Shown: piece by piece, positions 33,895 through 42,262 of the stretch
Layout of the letters: each line of letters opens with the position of its first letter
Numbering within the stretch: position 1 is the stretch's first letter
NCBI GenBank assembly: GCA_937919435.1
Contig: CALFRR010000002.1
Coordinates: forward strand, 1-47,269
Direction of reading: 5' to 3'
Length of the DNA stretch: 47,269 bases
Source: an uncultured Alphaproteobacteria bacterium
GTDB taxonomy: Bacteria; Pseudomonadota; Alphaproteobacteria; Rhizobiales; Ancalomicrobiaceae
Position numbers and translations under genes: made by a program
Notes under the pieces: model-generated
Databases searched by the model: none
What the model was told of the DNA's origin: nothing
The model's input: the letters and a program-made list of their open reading frames with translations, nothing else

Positions 33895-34013
33895 AATTTC
33901 ATTCCTCGGAAGGTGGTCTTCCGGAGAACCGGTTCGGTTGCGAGCCCGCAGGAAACGCGCGACAAGAAATGCCGATCCGGCGGCGGTCGCCGGCAGTAGA
34001 ACCCAGGTGCGCC
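33895..34013 (+). promoter_or_regulatory. Structured leader of the O-acetylhomoserine sulfhydrylase gene
   Basis: The ~120 bases before the start at 34014 can form several hairpins: CGGAAG-GTGGT-CTTCCG (33908-33924) and TGCCG...CGGCA further down. Methionine genes of alphaproteobacteria often carry SAM-binding leaders, but the conserved core of the SAM-II class was not found, so no riboswitch is called. Confidence 0.35.
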
Positions 34014-35294
34014 ATGACCGAAGCGAAGCCCGGCTTTTCCACTCTCGCCGTCCATGCCGGAGCGGCCCCCGATCCGACCACCGGGGCTCGGGCGACGCCG
34101 ATCTACCAGACCACCGCCTATGTCTTCGAAGACGTCGATCACGCCGCGTCGCTGTTCGGCCTGCAGGCGTTCGGCAACATCTACACCCGCATCACCAATC
34201 CGACGACCGCGGTGCTCGAGGAGCGCGTCGCGGCGCTCGAGGGCGGGACCGCGGCGGTGGCGGTCGCCTCCGGCCACGCCGCCCAGCACCTGATCTTCCA
34301 CACCCTGCTGGCGCCGGGCGACGGCTTCGTCGCCTCCAAGCGCCTCTACGGCGGCTCGATCAACCAGTTCAACCACGCCTTCAAGAACTACGGCTGGCAG
34401 GTGAAATGGGCCGACACCACCGATCTCGACGCGCTCGAGCGGGCGATCGACGAGACCACCAAGGCGATCTTCGTCGAGAGCCTGGCCAATCCGGACGGCT
34501 TCGTCACCGATCTCGAGGCGGTCGCCAGGGTCGCCGGCCGCGCCGGCATCCCGCTGATCGTCGACAACACGCTGGCCAGCCCCTACCTCTGCCGGCCCTT
34601 CGACCACGGCGCCGACATCGTCGTCCACTCGGCGACCAAGTTCCTCGGCGGCCACGGCAATTCGATGGGCGGGGTGATCGTCGACGGTGGCCGCTTCGAC
34701 TGGCTGAAGACCGACCGCTATCCGATGATCTCGGCGCCGCGGCCCGAGTATCAGGACATGGTGCTCGGCAAGATCTTCGGCAACTTCGCCTTCGCCATCG
34801 CGGTCCGGGTGCTCGGCCTCAGGGACATCGGGCCGGCGATCTCGCCGTTCAACGCCTTCCAGATCCTGACCGGCATCGAGACGCTGCCGCTCCGGATGCG
34901 CAAGCACTGCGACAACGCGCTCGAGGTGGCGAAATGGCTCGCCGCCCGGCCCGAGGTCTCGTGGGTCAACTACGCCGGCCTGGAGAGCGATGCGAACCAT
35001 GCACTTGCCGAGAAATACCTGCCGAAGGGCGCCGGGGCGGTGTTCACCTTCGGCCTGAAGGGGGGGTACGAGGCGGGCGTGCGGCTGGTCTCGAAGGTGA
35101 AGCTGTTCAGCCATCTCGCCAACATCGGCGACACCCGCAGCCTCGTCATCCACCCCGCCTCGACCACCCACCGGCAGCTCTCGGATGCGCAGAAGACCGC
35201 CGCCGGTGCGGGTCCGGACGTCGTCCGCCTGTCGATCGGGATCGAGGACGCGGCCGATCTGATCGCCGATCTCGAGCAGGCGATCGCCGGCTGA
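34014..35294 (+). CDS. O-acetylhomoserine aminocarboxypropyltransferase (sulfhydrylase)
   Basis: A 426-residue PLP enzyme of the Cys/Met metabolism family, making homocysteine from O-acetylhomoserine and sulfide (methionine synthesis by direct sulfhydrylation). The PLP lysine is Lys209 in HSATKFLGGHGNSMGG. Other family marks are PIYQTTAYVFEDVDHAASLFGL near the N-terminus, the YTRITNPTTAVLEERVAALE stretch, FVESLANPDG and SLVIHPASTTHRQLS. The length of ~426 and the FGLQ motif fit the MetY type rather than cystathionine gamma-synthase. The start at ATG 34014 is set by the conserved N-terminus (TLAVHAGAAPDPTTGA). Convergent with ctaA, 7 bases apart. Confidence 0.93.
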   Translation: MTEAKPGFSTLAVHAGAAPDPTTGARATPIYQTTAYVFEDVDHAASLFGLQAFGNIYTRITNPTTAVLEERVAALEGGTAAVAVASGHAAQHLIFHTLLAPGDGFVASKRLYGGSINQFNHAFKNYGWQVKWADTTDLDALERAIDETTKAIFVESLANPDGFVTDLEAVARVAGRAGIPLIVDNTLASPYLCRPFDHGADIVVHSATKFLGGHGNSMGGVIVDGGRFDWLKTDRYPMISAPRPEYQDMVLGKIFGNFAFAIAVRVLGLRDIGPAISPFNAFQILTGIETLPLRMRKHCDNALEVAKWLAARPEVSWVNYAGLESDANHALAEKYLPKGAGAVFTFGLKGGYEAGVRLVSKVKLFSHLANIGDTRSLVIHPASTTHRQLSDAQKTAAGAGPDVVRLSIGIEDAADLIADLEQAIAG

Positions 35295-35301
35295 CGGCCG
35301 C

Positions 35302-36414
35302 TCAGAACCCGGAGGCGGCGCGACCCAGCGCCGCTTCCGCCCGGCCGGGGGCGAAGACCGTCACCGCATGGACCACCGCCGCGGCGAGCACCGCCATCGC
35401 CGTACCCTGATGGACCAGCGCGAGGCTCAGCGGCACGTTGAGCAGCAGCGTGGCGATGCCGACCAGGATCTGGAAGGCGACGACGAAGACCAGCGCCCAG
35501 CCGGTCACCCGGGCCGAAGGGCCGCGCGGCGAGACGACGATCGACACGAACTGCCCGAGCGCCAGCGCGAACAGCACGTAGGCGCCGATCCGGTGGACGA
35601 ACTGGACGGTCGAGGTGTTCTCGAGGAAGTTCAACCAGAGCGGCTGGAGCTCGAAGATCTCGTCGGGGACGAAGCTCTCGCCCATCAGCGGCCAGGTGTC
35701 GTAGACGAGGCCGGCGCCGTTGCCGGCGACCAGTGCGCCGAGGAAAATCTGGACGAAGACCCAGCCGAGGACCACCGCCGCACCGATCCGCCGGCCGGTC
35801 GACAGACGGGCGGCGGGCATCTCGTGATCGAGGGTCAGAGCGGTCGCCAGGACCATCGCGAACAGCGCGGCGGCGAGCGTCAGATGGACCGCCAGACGCA
35901 ACGGCGCGACGCTGACCCGGTCGACGAGGCCGGAGGAGACCATCCACCAGCCGATCACCGCCTGCAGCAGACCGATGCCGAGAATCGCCAGATGGCGCGG
36001 CAGCTCGGCCCGGCCGATCCGGCCGACCGCGAAGAAGAAGAGCATCGGCACCAGATAGGCGAAGCCGATGATCCGGCCGAGGAAACGGTGGCCCCACTCC
36101 CAGGCGTAGATGAACTGGAACTCGTCCAGCGTCATGTCGGGATTGACCAGCCGAAACTGCGGAATCGCCCGATACTTGGCGAAGGCCTCGGCCCAGGCGG
36201 CGTCGCCGATCGGGGGAACCGTGCCGAGGATCGGCGCCCATTCGGTGATCGACAGGCCGGAGCCGGTCAGCCGGGTCGACCCGCCGATCAGCACCATCAG
36301 CCAGATCAGTCCGGCGATCGAGAACAGCCAGAGACGCACGGCGCCACGCGATCGCCGCTGCGATCCGTGACCCGCGGTCCGGCGGGGATACTCCACGAGT
36401 GTCTCCGTGACCAT
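35302..36414 (-). CDS. ctaA: Heme A synthase (COX15/CtaA)
   Basis: A 370-residue inner-membrane enzyme with eight transmembrane helices, oxidising the C8 methyl group of haem O to give haem A for aa3-type cytochrome oxidase. The conserved haem-ligand histidines are present: WEWGHRFLGR (about residue 108), LRLAVHLTLA, FVHRIGAYVLF and LVHQGTAMAVL. The alphaproteobacterial type 2 features STRLTGSGLSITEWAPI and QAVIGWWMVSSGL are clear. The ATG at 36414 precedes a basic N-terminus of about 28 residues. A DUF2842 gene diverges 132 bases away. Confidence 0.95.
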   Translation of the reverse strand: MVTETLVEYPRRTAGHGSQRRSRGAVRLWLFSIAGLIWLMVLIGGSTRLTGSGLSITEWAPILGTVPPIGDAAWAEAFAKYRAIPQFRLVNPDMTLDEFQFIYAWEWGHRFLGRIIGFAYLVPMLFFFAVGRIGRAELPRHLAILGIGLLQAVIGWWMVSSGLVDRVSVAPLRLAVHLTLAAALFAMVLATALTLDHEMPAARLSTGRRIGAAVVLGWVFVQIFLGALVAGNGAGLVYDTWPLMGESFVPDEIFELQPLWLNFLENTSTVQFVHRIGAYVLFALALGQFVSIVVSPRGPSARVTGWALVFVVAFQILVGIATLLLNVPLSLALVHQGTAMAVLAAAVVHAVTVFAPGRAEAALGRAASGF

Positions 36415-36546
36415 GCGTCTTCACTCCCGACCCGAACCCGAGATATAGGTCACGGATCGGAGATCGACCATGAGGTGCGACGGCGCGCGGCGTCCGGTCG
36501 CTTCTTGGGGGAAATACCCAGATTCCGAAAAGGGATGGAGCTCACC

Positions 36547-36756
36547 ATGGTTTCCCGCATGCGGCGTCTCGTCGGGTCGGTGGCGCTCGTCGTCGGACTG
36601 CTCGTCTGGGTGTTCTTCGCACTGGCGATCGGCGACCTGATCGTCGCGAGCAAGCCGGGCTGGGTGCAGTTCGTCTATTTCGTGGTGGCGGGCCTCGCCT
36701 GGGTGCCGCCGGCGGGGCTTCTCGTGCGGTGGATGTACCGCCCGGTCGCCCGCTGA
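36547..36756 (+). CDS. DUF2842 domain-containing membrane protein
   Basis: A 69-residue protein with two transmembrane helices (about 8-28 and 38-58). The second helix carries the family pattern GLAWVPPAGLLVRWM. DUF2842 proteins are short membrane proteins of alphaproteobacteria, often found near ctaA as here; their job is unknown, with a link to cytochrome oxidase assembly only suggested by position. The ATG at 36547 is preferred over 36535 because GGAG lies 6 bases upstream of it. It ends 4 bases before the convergent Wzc-like gene. Confidence 0.85.
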   Translation: MVSRMRRLVGSVALVVGLLVWVFFALAIGDLIVASKPGWVQFVYFVVAGLAWVPPAGLLVRWMYRPVAR

Positions 36757-36760
36757 CCGG

Positions 36761-38854
36761 TCAGGCGGCGTCGTCGAAGGAGGCGCGCCGGTCGGCGTCT
36801 GCGACCACCACGAGCGCGGCTCCGGTGGCGAGCAGCGCGATCCGGGCACGGGCGATCTCGGCTTCCGGCATCGCCGTGTCGACCGCCAGGATCACCGCGT
36901 CGGCCGAGGCGAGGAGATCGCCGGCCGCCCGATCGACGATGCCGACGTCGAGGATCACCCGGTCGTAGACCCGCTCCAGAGCGGCGACGATCCGTGCGAC
37001 GCCGGGGTGGCCGAGCGCCCGCGCGGCGAGCCGGCGCGAGCCGGCGCCGATCAGATGGCCGCGAGAGACCCGGTCACGGACGATCGCCTCGCCGAACCCG
37101 GCGGTGCCGGCGAGCAGGTCGGCGAGGCCGACGGCCCGGCCGGTCTGAGGCGGAGCGTCTTCGGCCGGCGCCAGATCGATCGCGCAGGCGGTCTCCCCGA
37201 CGATCGAGATCGCCCCCAGAAGCGAGGCGGCGACGCGGCGGGCACAGGCGGCGTCCTCGGCCCCGACCACCACGATCCGGCGGACGCCCGGACCGCCGGC
37301 GGCGAGTTCCTCCCAGATCCGCTGGACCGATTCCGGTCCGCGGCGCAGCGGCCGCGCGACCGGCTCCGGCGGGAGTTCGAAGCTCGAGACCGTCGCCTCG
37401 GCAACATCGGACGACCGGTCGACGTCGGCGACCGGCGCCGGAGGCTCGACCGAAGCGGGATCCGGCGCGGGTGCCGGGAACGCAGCTTCGAGGCGATGGC
37501 GGAGATCGGTGACGGTACCGTCCGCGACCACGGCCGGAGCGAGCGACACCGGCGGCGACGGCATGGTCCGCCGGTCGCCGCGCAGCGCACGGAAGCCGAC
37601 GCACAGCAGGCCGACGATCCAGAAGGCGAGCCCGACCGCCAGACCGCGCACAGCGAGGGCCAGCGGACCGGAGTCGGCGGAGGCGGTCGGAGCGGCGCGA
37701 CGGGGCCGATCGGCGCCGACGGGCGTCGTCGCGGCACGATCGAGCAACTCGGAGAGGCGGCGGCGCAGCTCGGTCGCCTGACGATCGAGACCGCCGGTGT
37801 CGGCGCCGATCGATCCGGTGACGATCGGATCGGTGTCGACCTCGTCGGCCCTCGCCTCCATCCGGTCGATGCGGGCGCGCACCAGCGCGAGATCGGAGCG
37901 GGTGGCGGCGGCGACGCGCCCCGCCTCGCCGCGGATCTGTCGCTCGAGATCGGCGGCTTCCGCTCGCGCCGCCTTCATCAGCGGATGGGCGTCGAGATAG
38001 GTGTCGGAGAGCTGGTTCAGCCGGGTGGCGATCTCCGCCCGGCGCTCGCGCAGACGGCGCAGGGTCGGCGAATCGGAGAGATCGGCGGCGGCGGCGAGGC
38101 CGGTGCCGTTGCCGGCCAGGGCGGCGAGCACCGGCAGCCGCGCTTCGAGCCGGCTGCGCTCGGCCTTCTCGGCTTCGATCCGGGCGGCGAGATCGTCGAC
38201 CCCGCGGCGGGCGTCGGCGGTGCTCTCGGCGACCATGGCGCGGCGGGCCTCGAGATCGGCGAGCTCGCGCCGGAGCGCGGCGACCGCCTGCGAGGGATCG
38301 GCGGAGGGCCGGCCGGCGAGGCGGGATTCGGCGTCGACCAGCCATTCGGCGACGACCGCATCGACCGCGGCGGCGGCGGTCGATGCGTCGAAACCGGTCC
38401 AGGCGACGTCGAGGGTCGCGGGTTCGTCGCCCGGGCTCACCGTCAGGCGCGAGGCGAAACGACGCAGCGCCCGCTCGCCACCGGGCGCGCCGAAGATCAG
38501 ATCCTCGGCGACGGCGACCGGATCGAGACCGACCGGCATCGAAGCCTTCGCCGCCGGAAAATCCGGACGGGCTCGCACGCGGGCGAGGAAGGCGGGGGTC
38601 GAGAGACGGGCCGCTTCGGCTTCCACCGCGGCGGCGATGCCCGGCTCGCCCACGGCGAGGCCGGGGGAAACGGCCGGCACGGGCACGGCGACGCGGGCGA
38701 CCGCGCGATGGCCGAGGGTGAAGGGAGAAGTCCCCAGGGCGGTACCGGCGGCGGCGAGCGCGGCGACGACGAGGAGCGGACCTCGGGCGCGCCGGATCGC
38801 TCGGAGCATCGCTCCGAGATCGATCGTCACGTCGCGACGCGTCTCCTCGCCCAT
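36761..38854 (-). CDS. Wzc/ExoP-like polysaccharide co-polymerase with inactive kinase-like domain
   Basis: A 697-residue inner-membrane protein. Order: transmembrane helix (about 25-45), periplasmic Wzz-like region (about 46-190), long coiled coil (about 190-345), second transmembrane helix (about 400-423), a Pro-rich linker and a cytoplasmic domain shaped like a bacterial tyrosine kinase (about 510-690, with GLADLLAG, ARIVAALERVYDRVILDV). The Walker A loop, normally GxGKS/T, is replaced by VVVGAEDAACARRVAASL near residue 527, so ATP binding is unlikely, and the C-terminal tail lacks a tyrosine cluster. It should set chain length and shape the export channel but not phosphorylate itself. It is divergent from the Wza-like lipoprotein gene, 163 bases away. 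Confidence 0.85.
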   Translation of the reverse strand: MGEETRRDVTIDLGAMLRAIRRARGPLLVVAALAAAGTALGTSPFTLGHRAVARVAVPVPAVSPGLAVGEPGIAAAVEAEAARLSTPAFLARVRARPDFPAAKASMPVGLDPVAVAEDLIFGAPGGERALRRFASRLTVSPGDEPATLDVAWTGFDASTAAAAVDAVVAEWLVDAESRLAGRPSADPSQAVAALRRELADLEARRAMVAESTADARRGVDDLAARIEAEKAERSRLEARLPVLAALAGNGTGLAAAADLSDSPTLRRLRERRAEIATRLNQLSDTYLDAHPLMKAARAEAADLERQIRGEAGRVAAATRSDLALVRARIDRMEARADEVDTDPIVTGSIGADTGGLDRQATELRRRLSELLDRAATTPVGADRPRRAAPTASADSGPLALAVRGLAVGLAFWIVGLLCVGFRALRGDRRTMPSPPVSLAPAVVADGTVTDLRHRLEAAFPAPAPDPASVEPPAPVADVDRSSDVAEATVSSFELPPEPVARPLRRGPESVQRIWEELAAGGPGVRRIVVVGAEDAACARRVAASLLGAISIVGETACAIDLAPAEDAPPQTGRAVGLADLLAGTAGFGEAIVRDRVSRGHLIGAGSRRLAARALGHPGVARIVAALERVYDRVILDVGIVDRAAGDLLASADAVILAVDTAMPEAEIARARIALLATGAALVVVADADRRASFDDAA

Positions 38855-38953
38855 GGGAGTCTCCCTGTGGTTCGCCCATGATCGGACGGCATGGTAACGA
38901 GAAGGTTAACCGGGCGCCCCGGATCGGGGCCGCGGCGGCGAAAACCGCGCACG

Positions 38954-38989
38954 CGCAATCATCCATTAACCATATCGCCGCAATCATCC
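38954..38989. repeat. Direct repeat in the exopolysaccharide divergent promoter region
   Basis: CGCAATCATCC occurs at 38954-38964 and again at 38979-38989, 25 bases apart (about two and a half helix turns). An AT-rich core with TTAACCATAT lies between. The spot is between divergent wzc-like and wza-like genes, so it may be a regulator site for both. Confidence 0.5.
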
Positions 38990-39017
38990 CGGCGGAGACG
39001 GCGAGAGGAAACGGGCG

Positions 39018-39575
39018 ATGCTTCGCAGACAATTCGGAGTGCTGGTGCTGGCGGCCGCGTGCGCGGGCTGCTCTCACTACGTTCCGCCCGCTCCGGCCTT
39101 CCACGAGATCCTGACCCAGCCCTATCGGTTCGACGCCGGCGACCGGCTGCGGATCACGGTGTTCGAGCAGGCGAACCTGTCGTCGACCTATCTGGTCGAC
39201 ACCTCCGGCAACATCTCGATGCCGCTGATCGGCGGGGTTCCGGCGCGCGGCAAGACCGCCACCGAACTCGCCGGAGCCATCGCCGCCCGGCTGCGCAACG
39301 GTTTCCTGAAGCAGCCCGACGTGTCGGTCGACGTCGAGCAGTATCGGCCCTTCTTCATCATGGGCGAGGTCAAGAACGCCGGCCAATACCCCTACGTCGC
39401 CGGCATGACCGCTCAGACCGCGATCGCCATCGCCGGTGGTTTCAGCGCCCGCGCCGAACAGGGCGACTTCGACGTCACCCGGCAGATCAACGGCGAACTT
39501 CTGGTCGGGCGCGTTCCCGGAACCGATCCGATTCGCCCGGGTGACACGATCTACGTCCGCGAACGCTTCTTCTGA
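39018..39575 (+). CDS. Wza-like polysaccharide export lipoprotein
   Basis: A 185-residue outer-membrane polysaccharide export protein, forming with Wzc-type partners the exit channel for exopolysaccharide. The signal peptide has a lipobox-like end (AAACAGCSH), with Cys15 or Cys18 as the likely lipid site. The Poly_export domain (about 35-110) contains the typical PYRFDAGDRLRITVFEQANLS and DTSGNISMPLIG; an SLBB-like part (about 115-180) has FFIMGEVKNAGQYPYVAGM and ends DPIRPGDTIYVRERFF. At 185 residues it is shorter than E. coli Wza (about 379) but normal for the rhizobial ExoF-like short class. It starts the rightward exopolysaccharide transcript. Confidence 0.93.
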   Translation: MLRRQFGVLVLAAACAGCSHYVPPAPAFHEILTQPYRFDAGDRLRITVFEQANLSSTYLVDTSGNISMPLIGGVPARGKTATELAGAIAARLRNGFLKQPDVSVDVEQYRPFFIMGEVKNAGQYPYVAGMTAQTAIAIAGGFSARAEQGDFDVTRQINGELLVGRVPGTDPIRPGDTIYVRERFF

Positions 39576-39838
39576 ACCGCAGACGACCGCGACATCGATC
39601 CATACGACTTGCGACTCACGCGGTCTTCGGCATTCGATGCGCTTCGGTTCGACATTTTTAAACTTAACGAATTCCGTTTGGAAAAATCGAGTTCGCGGAA
39701 TTTTTCCTTCAACTCGACTTTCATCTTCGCGCGCCATCATCGCCCGAGATCAAACGACGTCGTCCCGTCCGTCCGGTTCCCACCGTGCGGCCCTCCCGTG
39801 CCGTCGATCGACACCGGGGCGACCATCGGAGCCGCGAG
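39576..39838 (+). promoter_or_regulatory. Spacer and leader before the priming glycosyltransferase, with competing hairpins
   Basis: 263 bases, the AT-richest part of the exopolysaccharide locus. Two overlapping inverted repeats exclude each other: AATTCCG (39670-39676) with CGGAATT (39696-39702), and GGAAAAAT (39680-39687) with ATTTTTCC (39700-39707). The second ends in a T-run on the plus strand, like a terminator. This could be a terminator after the wza-like gene or an attenuator. A promoter for 39839 may lie here too. Confidence 0.45.
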
Positions 39839-41410
39839 ATGCCTCGAGCCGAAAAGATCGATCCGAAGATGTTGTTCCGTCAGGGCGTCGAGCCGGACGG
39901 ACCGGAGATCGAAGCCGAGAGCTTCGAAGACCTGCCGCAGATGCCGCGATCGCCGGCCCGCCTGTCGCAGCAGGCACTGGAGGTCGCCAACCTGTTCTCG
40001 GACCAGCCGATCTCGCGCCGGCTGCTCGCCGGCGTGGTCCGGACGGCGGAGTTCGTCGCACTGGCCGGCATCGGCTGGGGCCTGACCGCCACCGCCGGGG
40101 ACCCGTTCGGGGTCTGGCGCCCGGTTCTCCTGCCGCCGGCGGTCGCAGGCGCGACGATTCTCTTCATCCAGGCCTTCGACGCCTACCAGATCCATTCGTT
40201 CCGCTCCTATTCGACCCAGATCGGACGGGCCGCGGCGGCCTGGACGATGGTGTTCGCGGCGATGGTGGCGCTCGAATGGCTGGGCAACGGCAATGCCGAC
40301 CTGCCGGTCGTCGGCACCCTGTTCGCCCGCTGGTTCGCCGCCGGCCTCGCGATGTTCGTGGTCGGACGGGCGTTTCTGACCCGGCTCTGCCTCGGCTGGA
40401 CGCGCGACGGACGGCTCGAGCGACGCGCGGTGATCGTCGGCGGCGGCAAGCTCGCCGAGGACCTGATCCGCGGCCTCGAGGCGCAGCCGGACAACGACAT
40501 CCGAATCTGCGGGATCTTCGACGACCGGACCGACGAAAGGTCCCCGTCGATGGTCGAGGGCTATCCGAAGCTCGGAACCATCCCCGAACTGGTCGAATTC
40601 GGCCGGATGACCCGGTTGGACATGCTGATCGTGGCCCTGCCGCTCACGGCGATGGCGCGGGTGCGCCAACTCCTGAAGAAGCTCTGGGTACTGCCGGTCG
40701 ACATCCGACTCTCCGCCCACACCGACAAACTGCGCTTCCGGGCGAGGAACTACTCCTACGAAGGATCGCTGCCGTTCCTCGACGTGGTCGACAAGCCGCT
40801 CGCCGACTGGGACGCGGTCAGCAAGCGGACCTTCGATCTGGTGATCGGGATCGCCGCGCTGATCGCCCTGATGCCGGTGATGATCGCCACGGCGATCGCC
40901 ATCAAGCTCGACAGCAAGGGGCCGGTGTTCTTCCGCCAGAAGCGCTTCGGCTTCAACAACGAGGTGATCTCGATCTGGAAGTTCCGGTCGATGTACACCG
41001 ACCGCTGCGACCACGAGGTCAAGCAGGCGGTGACCCGCGGCGACCCGCGGGTGACGCCGGTCGGACGGTTCATCCGCAAGACCTCGATCGACGAGTTGCC
41101 GCAGCTGTTCAACGTGCTCGTCGGAGAACTGTCGCTGGTCGGTCCTCGGCCGCACGCGGTCAACGCGCAGACCGACGACCGGATGTGGGACGTGGTCGTC
41201 GACGGCTACTTCGCCCGGCACAAGGTGAAGCCCGGGGTGACCGGCTGGGCCCAGATCAACGGCTGGCGCGGCGAGATCGACACCCCCGAGAAGATCCGTC
41301 GGCGGGTCGAGTACGACATCTACTACATCGAGAACTGGTCGGTTCTGTTCGACCTGAAGATCCTGGCGCTGACCCCGCTGCGGCTGCTCGACACGAAGAA
41401 CGCCTACTGA
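39839..41410 (+). CDS. Undecaprenyl-phosphate glucose phosphotransferase (priming glycosyltransferase)
   Basis: A 523-residue inner-membrane enzyme that moves a sugar-1-phosphate (usually glucose) from the UDP-sugar to undecaprenyl phosphate, the first step of exopolysaccharide repeat-unit assembly. Order: cytoplasmic N-terminus (about 1-60), four or more transmembrane helices (about 60-175), a CoA/Rossmann-like region (about 195-305, with AVIVGGGKLAEDL), a fifth helix (about 330-355) and the catalytic domain (about 355-520). Catalytic marks are FRQKRFGFNN, WKFRSM, the DE pair in RKTSIDELPQLFNV, LVGPRPHAV and PGVTGWAQINGWRGE. The ATG at 39839 has GGAG about 10 bases upstream; an earlier in-frame ATG at 39785 lacks one. 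Confidence 0.94.
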   Translation: MPRAEKIDPKMLFRQGVEPDGPEIEAESFEDLPQMPRSPARLSQQALEVANLFSDQPISRRLLAGVVRTAEFVALAGIGWGLTATAGDPFGVWRPVLLPPAVAGATILFIQAFDAYQIHSFRSYSTQIGRAAAAWTMVFAAMVALEWLGNGNADLPVVGTLFARWFAAGLAMFVVGRAFLTRLCLGWTRDGRLERRAVIVGGGKLAEDLIRGLEAQPDNDIRICGIFDDRTDERSPSMVEGYPKLGTIPELVEFGRMTRLDMLIVALPLTAMARVRQLLKKLWVLPVDIRLSAHTDKLRFRARNYSYEGSLPFLDVVDKPLADWDAVSKRTFDLVIGIAALIALMPVMIATAIAIKLDSKGPVFFRQKRFGFNNEVISIWKFRSMYTDRCDHEVKQAVTRGDPRVTPVGRFIRKTSIDELPQLFNVLVGELSLVGPRPHAVNAQTDDRMWDVVVDGYFARHKVKPGVTGWAQINGWRGEIDTPEKIRRRVEYDIYYIENWSVLFDLKILALTPLRLLDTKNAY

Positions 41411-41431
41411 AGCCCCCTCCCCCGCACGACG

Positions 41432-41468
41432 CGACGGCGCCGTCCCTCGACCGAGGGCGGCGCCGTCG
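41432..41468. terminator. Strong bidirectional hairpin terminator
   Basis: CGACGGCGCCGTCCCTCG (41432-41449) pairs with CGAGGGCGGCGCCGTCG (41452-41468), 17 pairs with a single bulged T. It lies between the convergent priming glycosyltransferase and LysE genes. Confidence 0.75.
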
Positions 41469-41487
41469 GCGTTTCGGCGGAGACCCG

Positions 41488-42108
41488 TCAGGCGCGGCGG
41501 ATCTGGTCGGCGCCGAGCACCGCCAGGACCACGCCGGCTATCCGGTCGATCCACAGCCGGACGCTCCGGCCGAGCGCATGGCGCACGCCGCTCACCGTGG
41601 CGACGATGCCGACCCACCACAGGAACGAGCCGGTGAGCACACCGCAGACGGTGATCGCCGCCACCGACGGCTCGAAGCCGGAGGACGGAGCGAGCGCGGT
41701 GAAGACCGCGGCGAACATCACGATGGTCGGCGGGTTGGTCAGGGTCAGCGCCACCGTTCCGACGAAGATCCCGCCGAGCGAGGCGGAGCCGGCGACCTCG
41801 GCGACCCGGTCGGAATCGCGGGTGAAGAAGGTCTTCAGCCCCAGCCAGATCAGGAACAGGCCGGCGGCGAGATGCAGTTCGTGCTCCCAGGCGAGGACGA
41901 AGGCGGAGACGCCGGCCAGCCCCAACGCCGCGACGGCGGCGTAGATCGCATCGCCGACCGCGATGCCGGCGCCGGTGGCGAGGCCGCGCCGCCAGCCCTC
42001 GGTGAGCGAGCGACGCATGCACAGGAGGCTCATCGGGCCGACCGGTGCGGCGACCGCGAGGCCGATGGCGGCGGCCTTCAGGAAGAGGGCGAAATACGCG
42101 ACGGTCAC
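41488..42108 (-). CDS. LysE family amino-acid/metabolite exporter
   Basis: A 206-residue inner-membrane transporter of the LysE/RhtB family with about six transmembrane helices. The family signature VAAPVGPMSLLCMRRSLTEGWRRGLATGAGIAVGDAIYA lies at residues 18-56, and TNPPTIVMFAAVF follows at about 112. Such proteins export amino acids or related small molecules; the substrate here is not known. The GTG at 42108 is chosen because GAGGAGG lies 7 bases upstream; an in-frame ATG at 42138 is a poorer choice. It is divergent from the MsrQ-like gene. Confidence 0.9.
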   Translation of the reverse strand: MTVAYFALFLKAAAIGLAVAAPVGPMSLLCMRRSLTEGWRRGLATGAGIAVGDAIYAAVAALGLAGVSAFVLAWEHELHLAAGLFLIWLGLKTFFTRDSDRVAEVAGSASLGGIFVGTVALTLTNPPTIVMFAAVFTALAPSSGFEPSVAAITVCGVLTGSFLWWVGIVATVSGVRHALGRSVRLWIDRIAGVVLAVLGADQIRRA

Positions 42109-42262
42109 GGCAACCTCCTCGGACGGAAATGGCGTCATTTCGTGCGAGACTAGAGAAAAGGCATTCGCCGGTCCAGATCGCGCGGTCGTGATCGGGCGCG
42201 ACGCAACGAACCGCCGCGACGGTCCGTAGGAAGGAGGCGACGGTGGTGTCGAAGGAGGCGTG

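Noticed and set aside
33895..34013. SAM-II riboswitch before the O-acetylhomoserine sulfhydrylase gene
   Set aside because: Expected by gene function, but the conserved pseudoknot core was not found on reading the leader.
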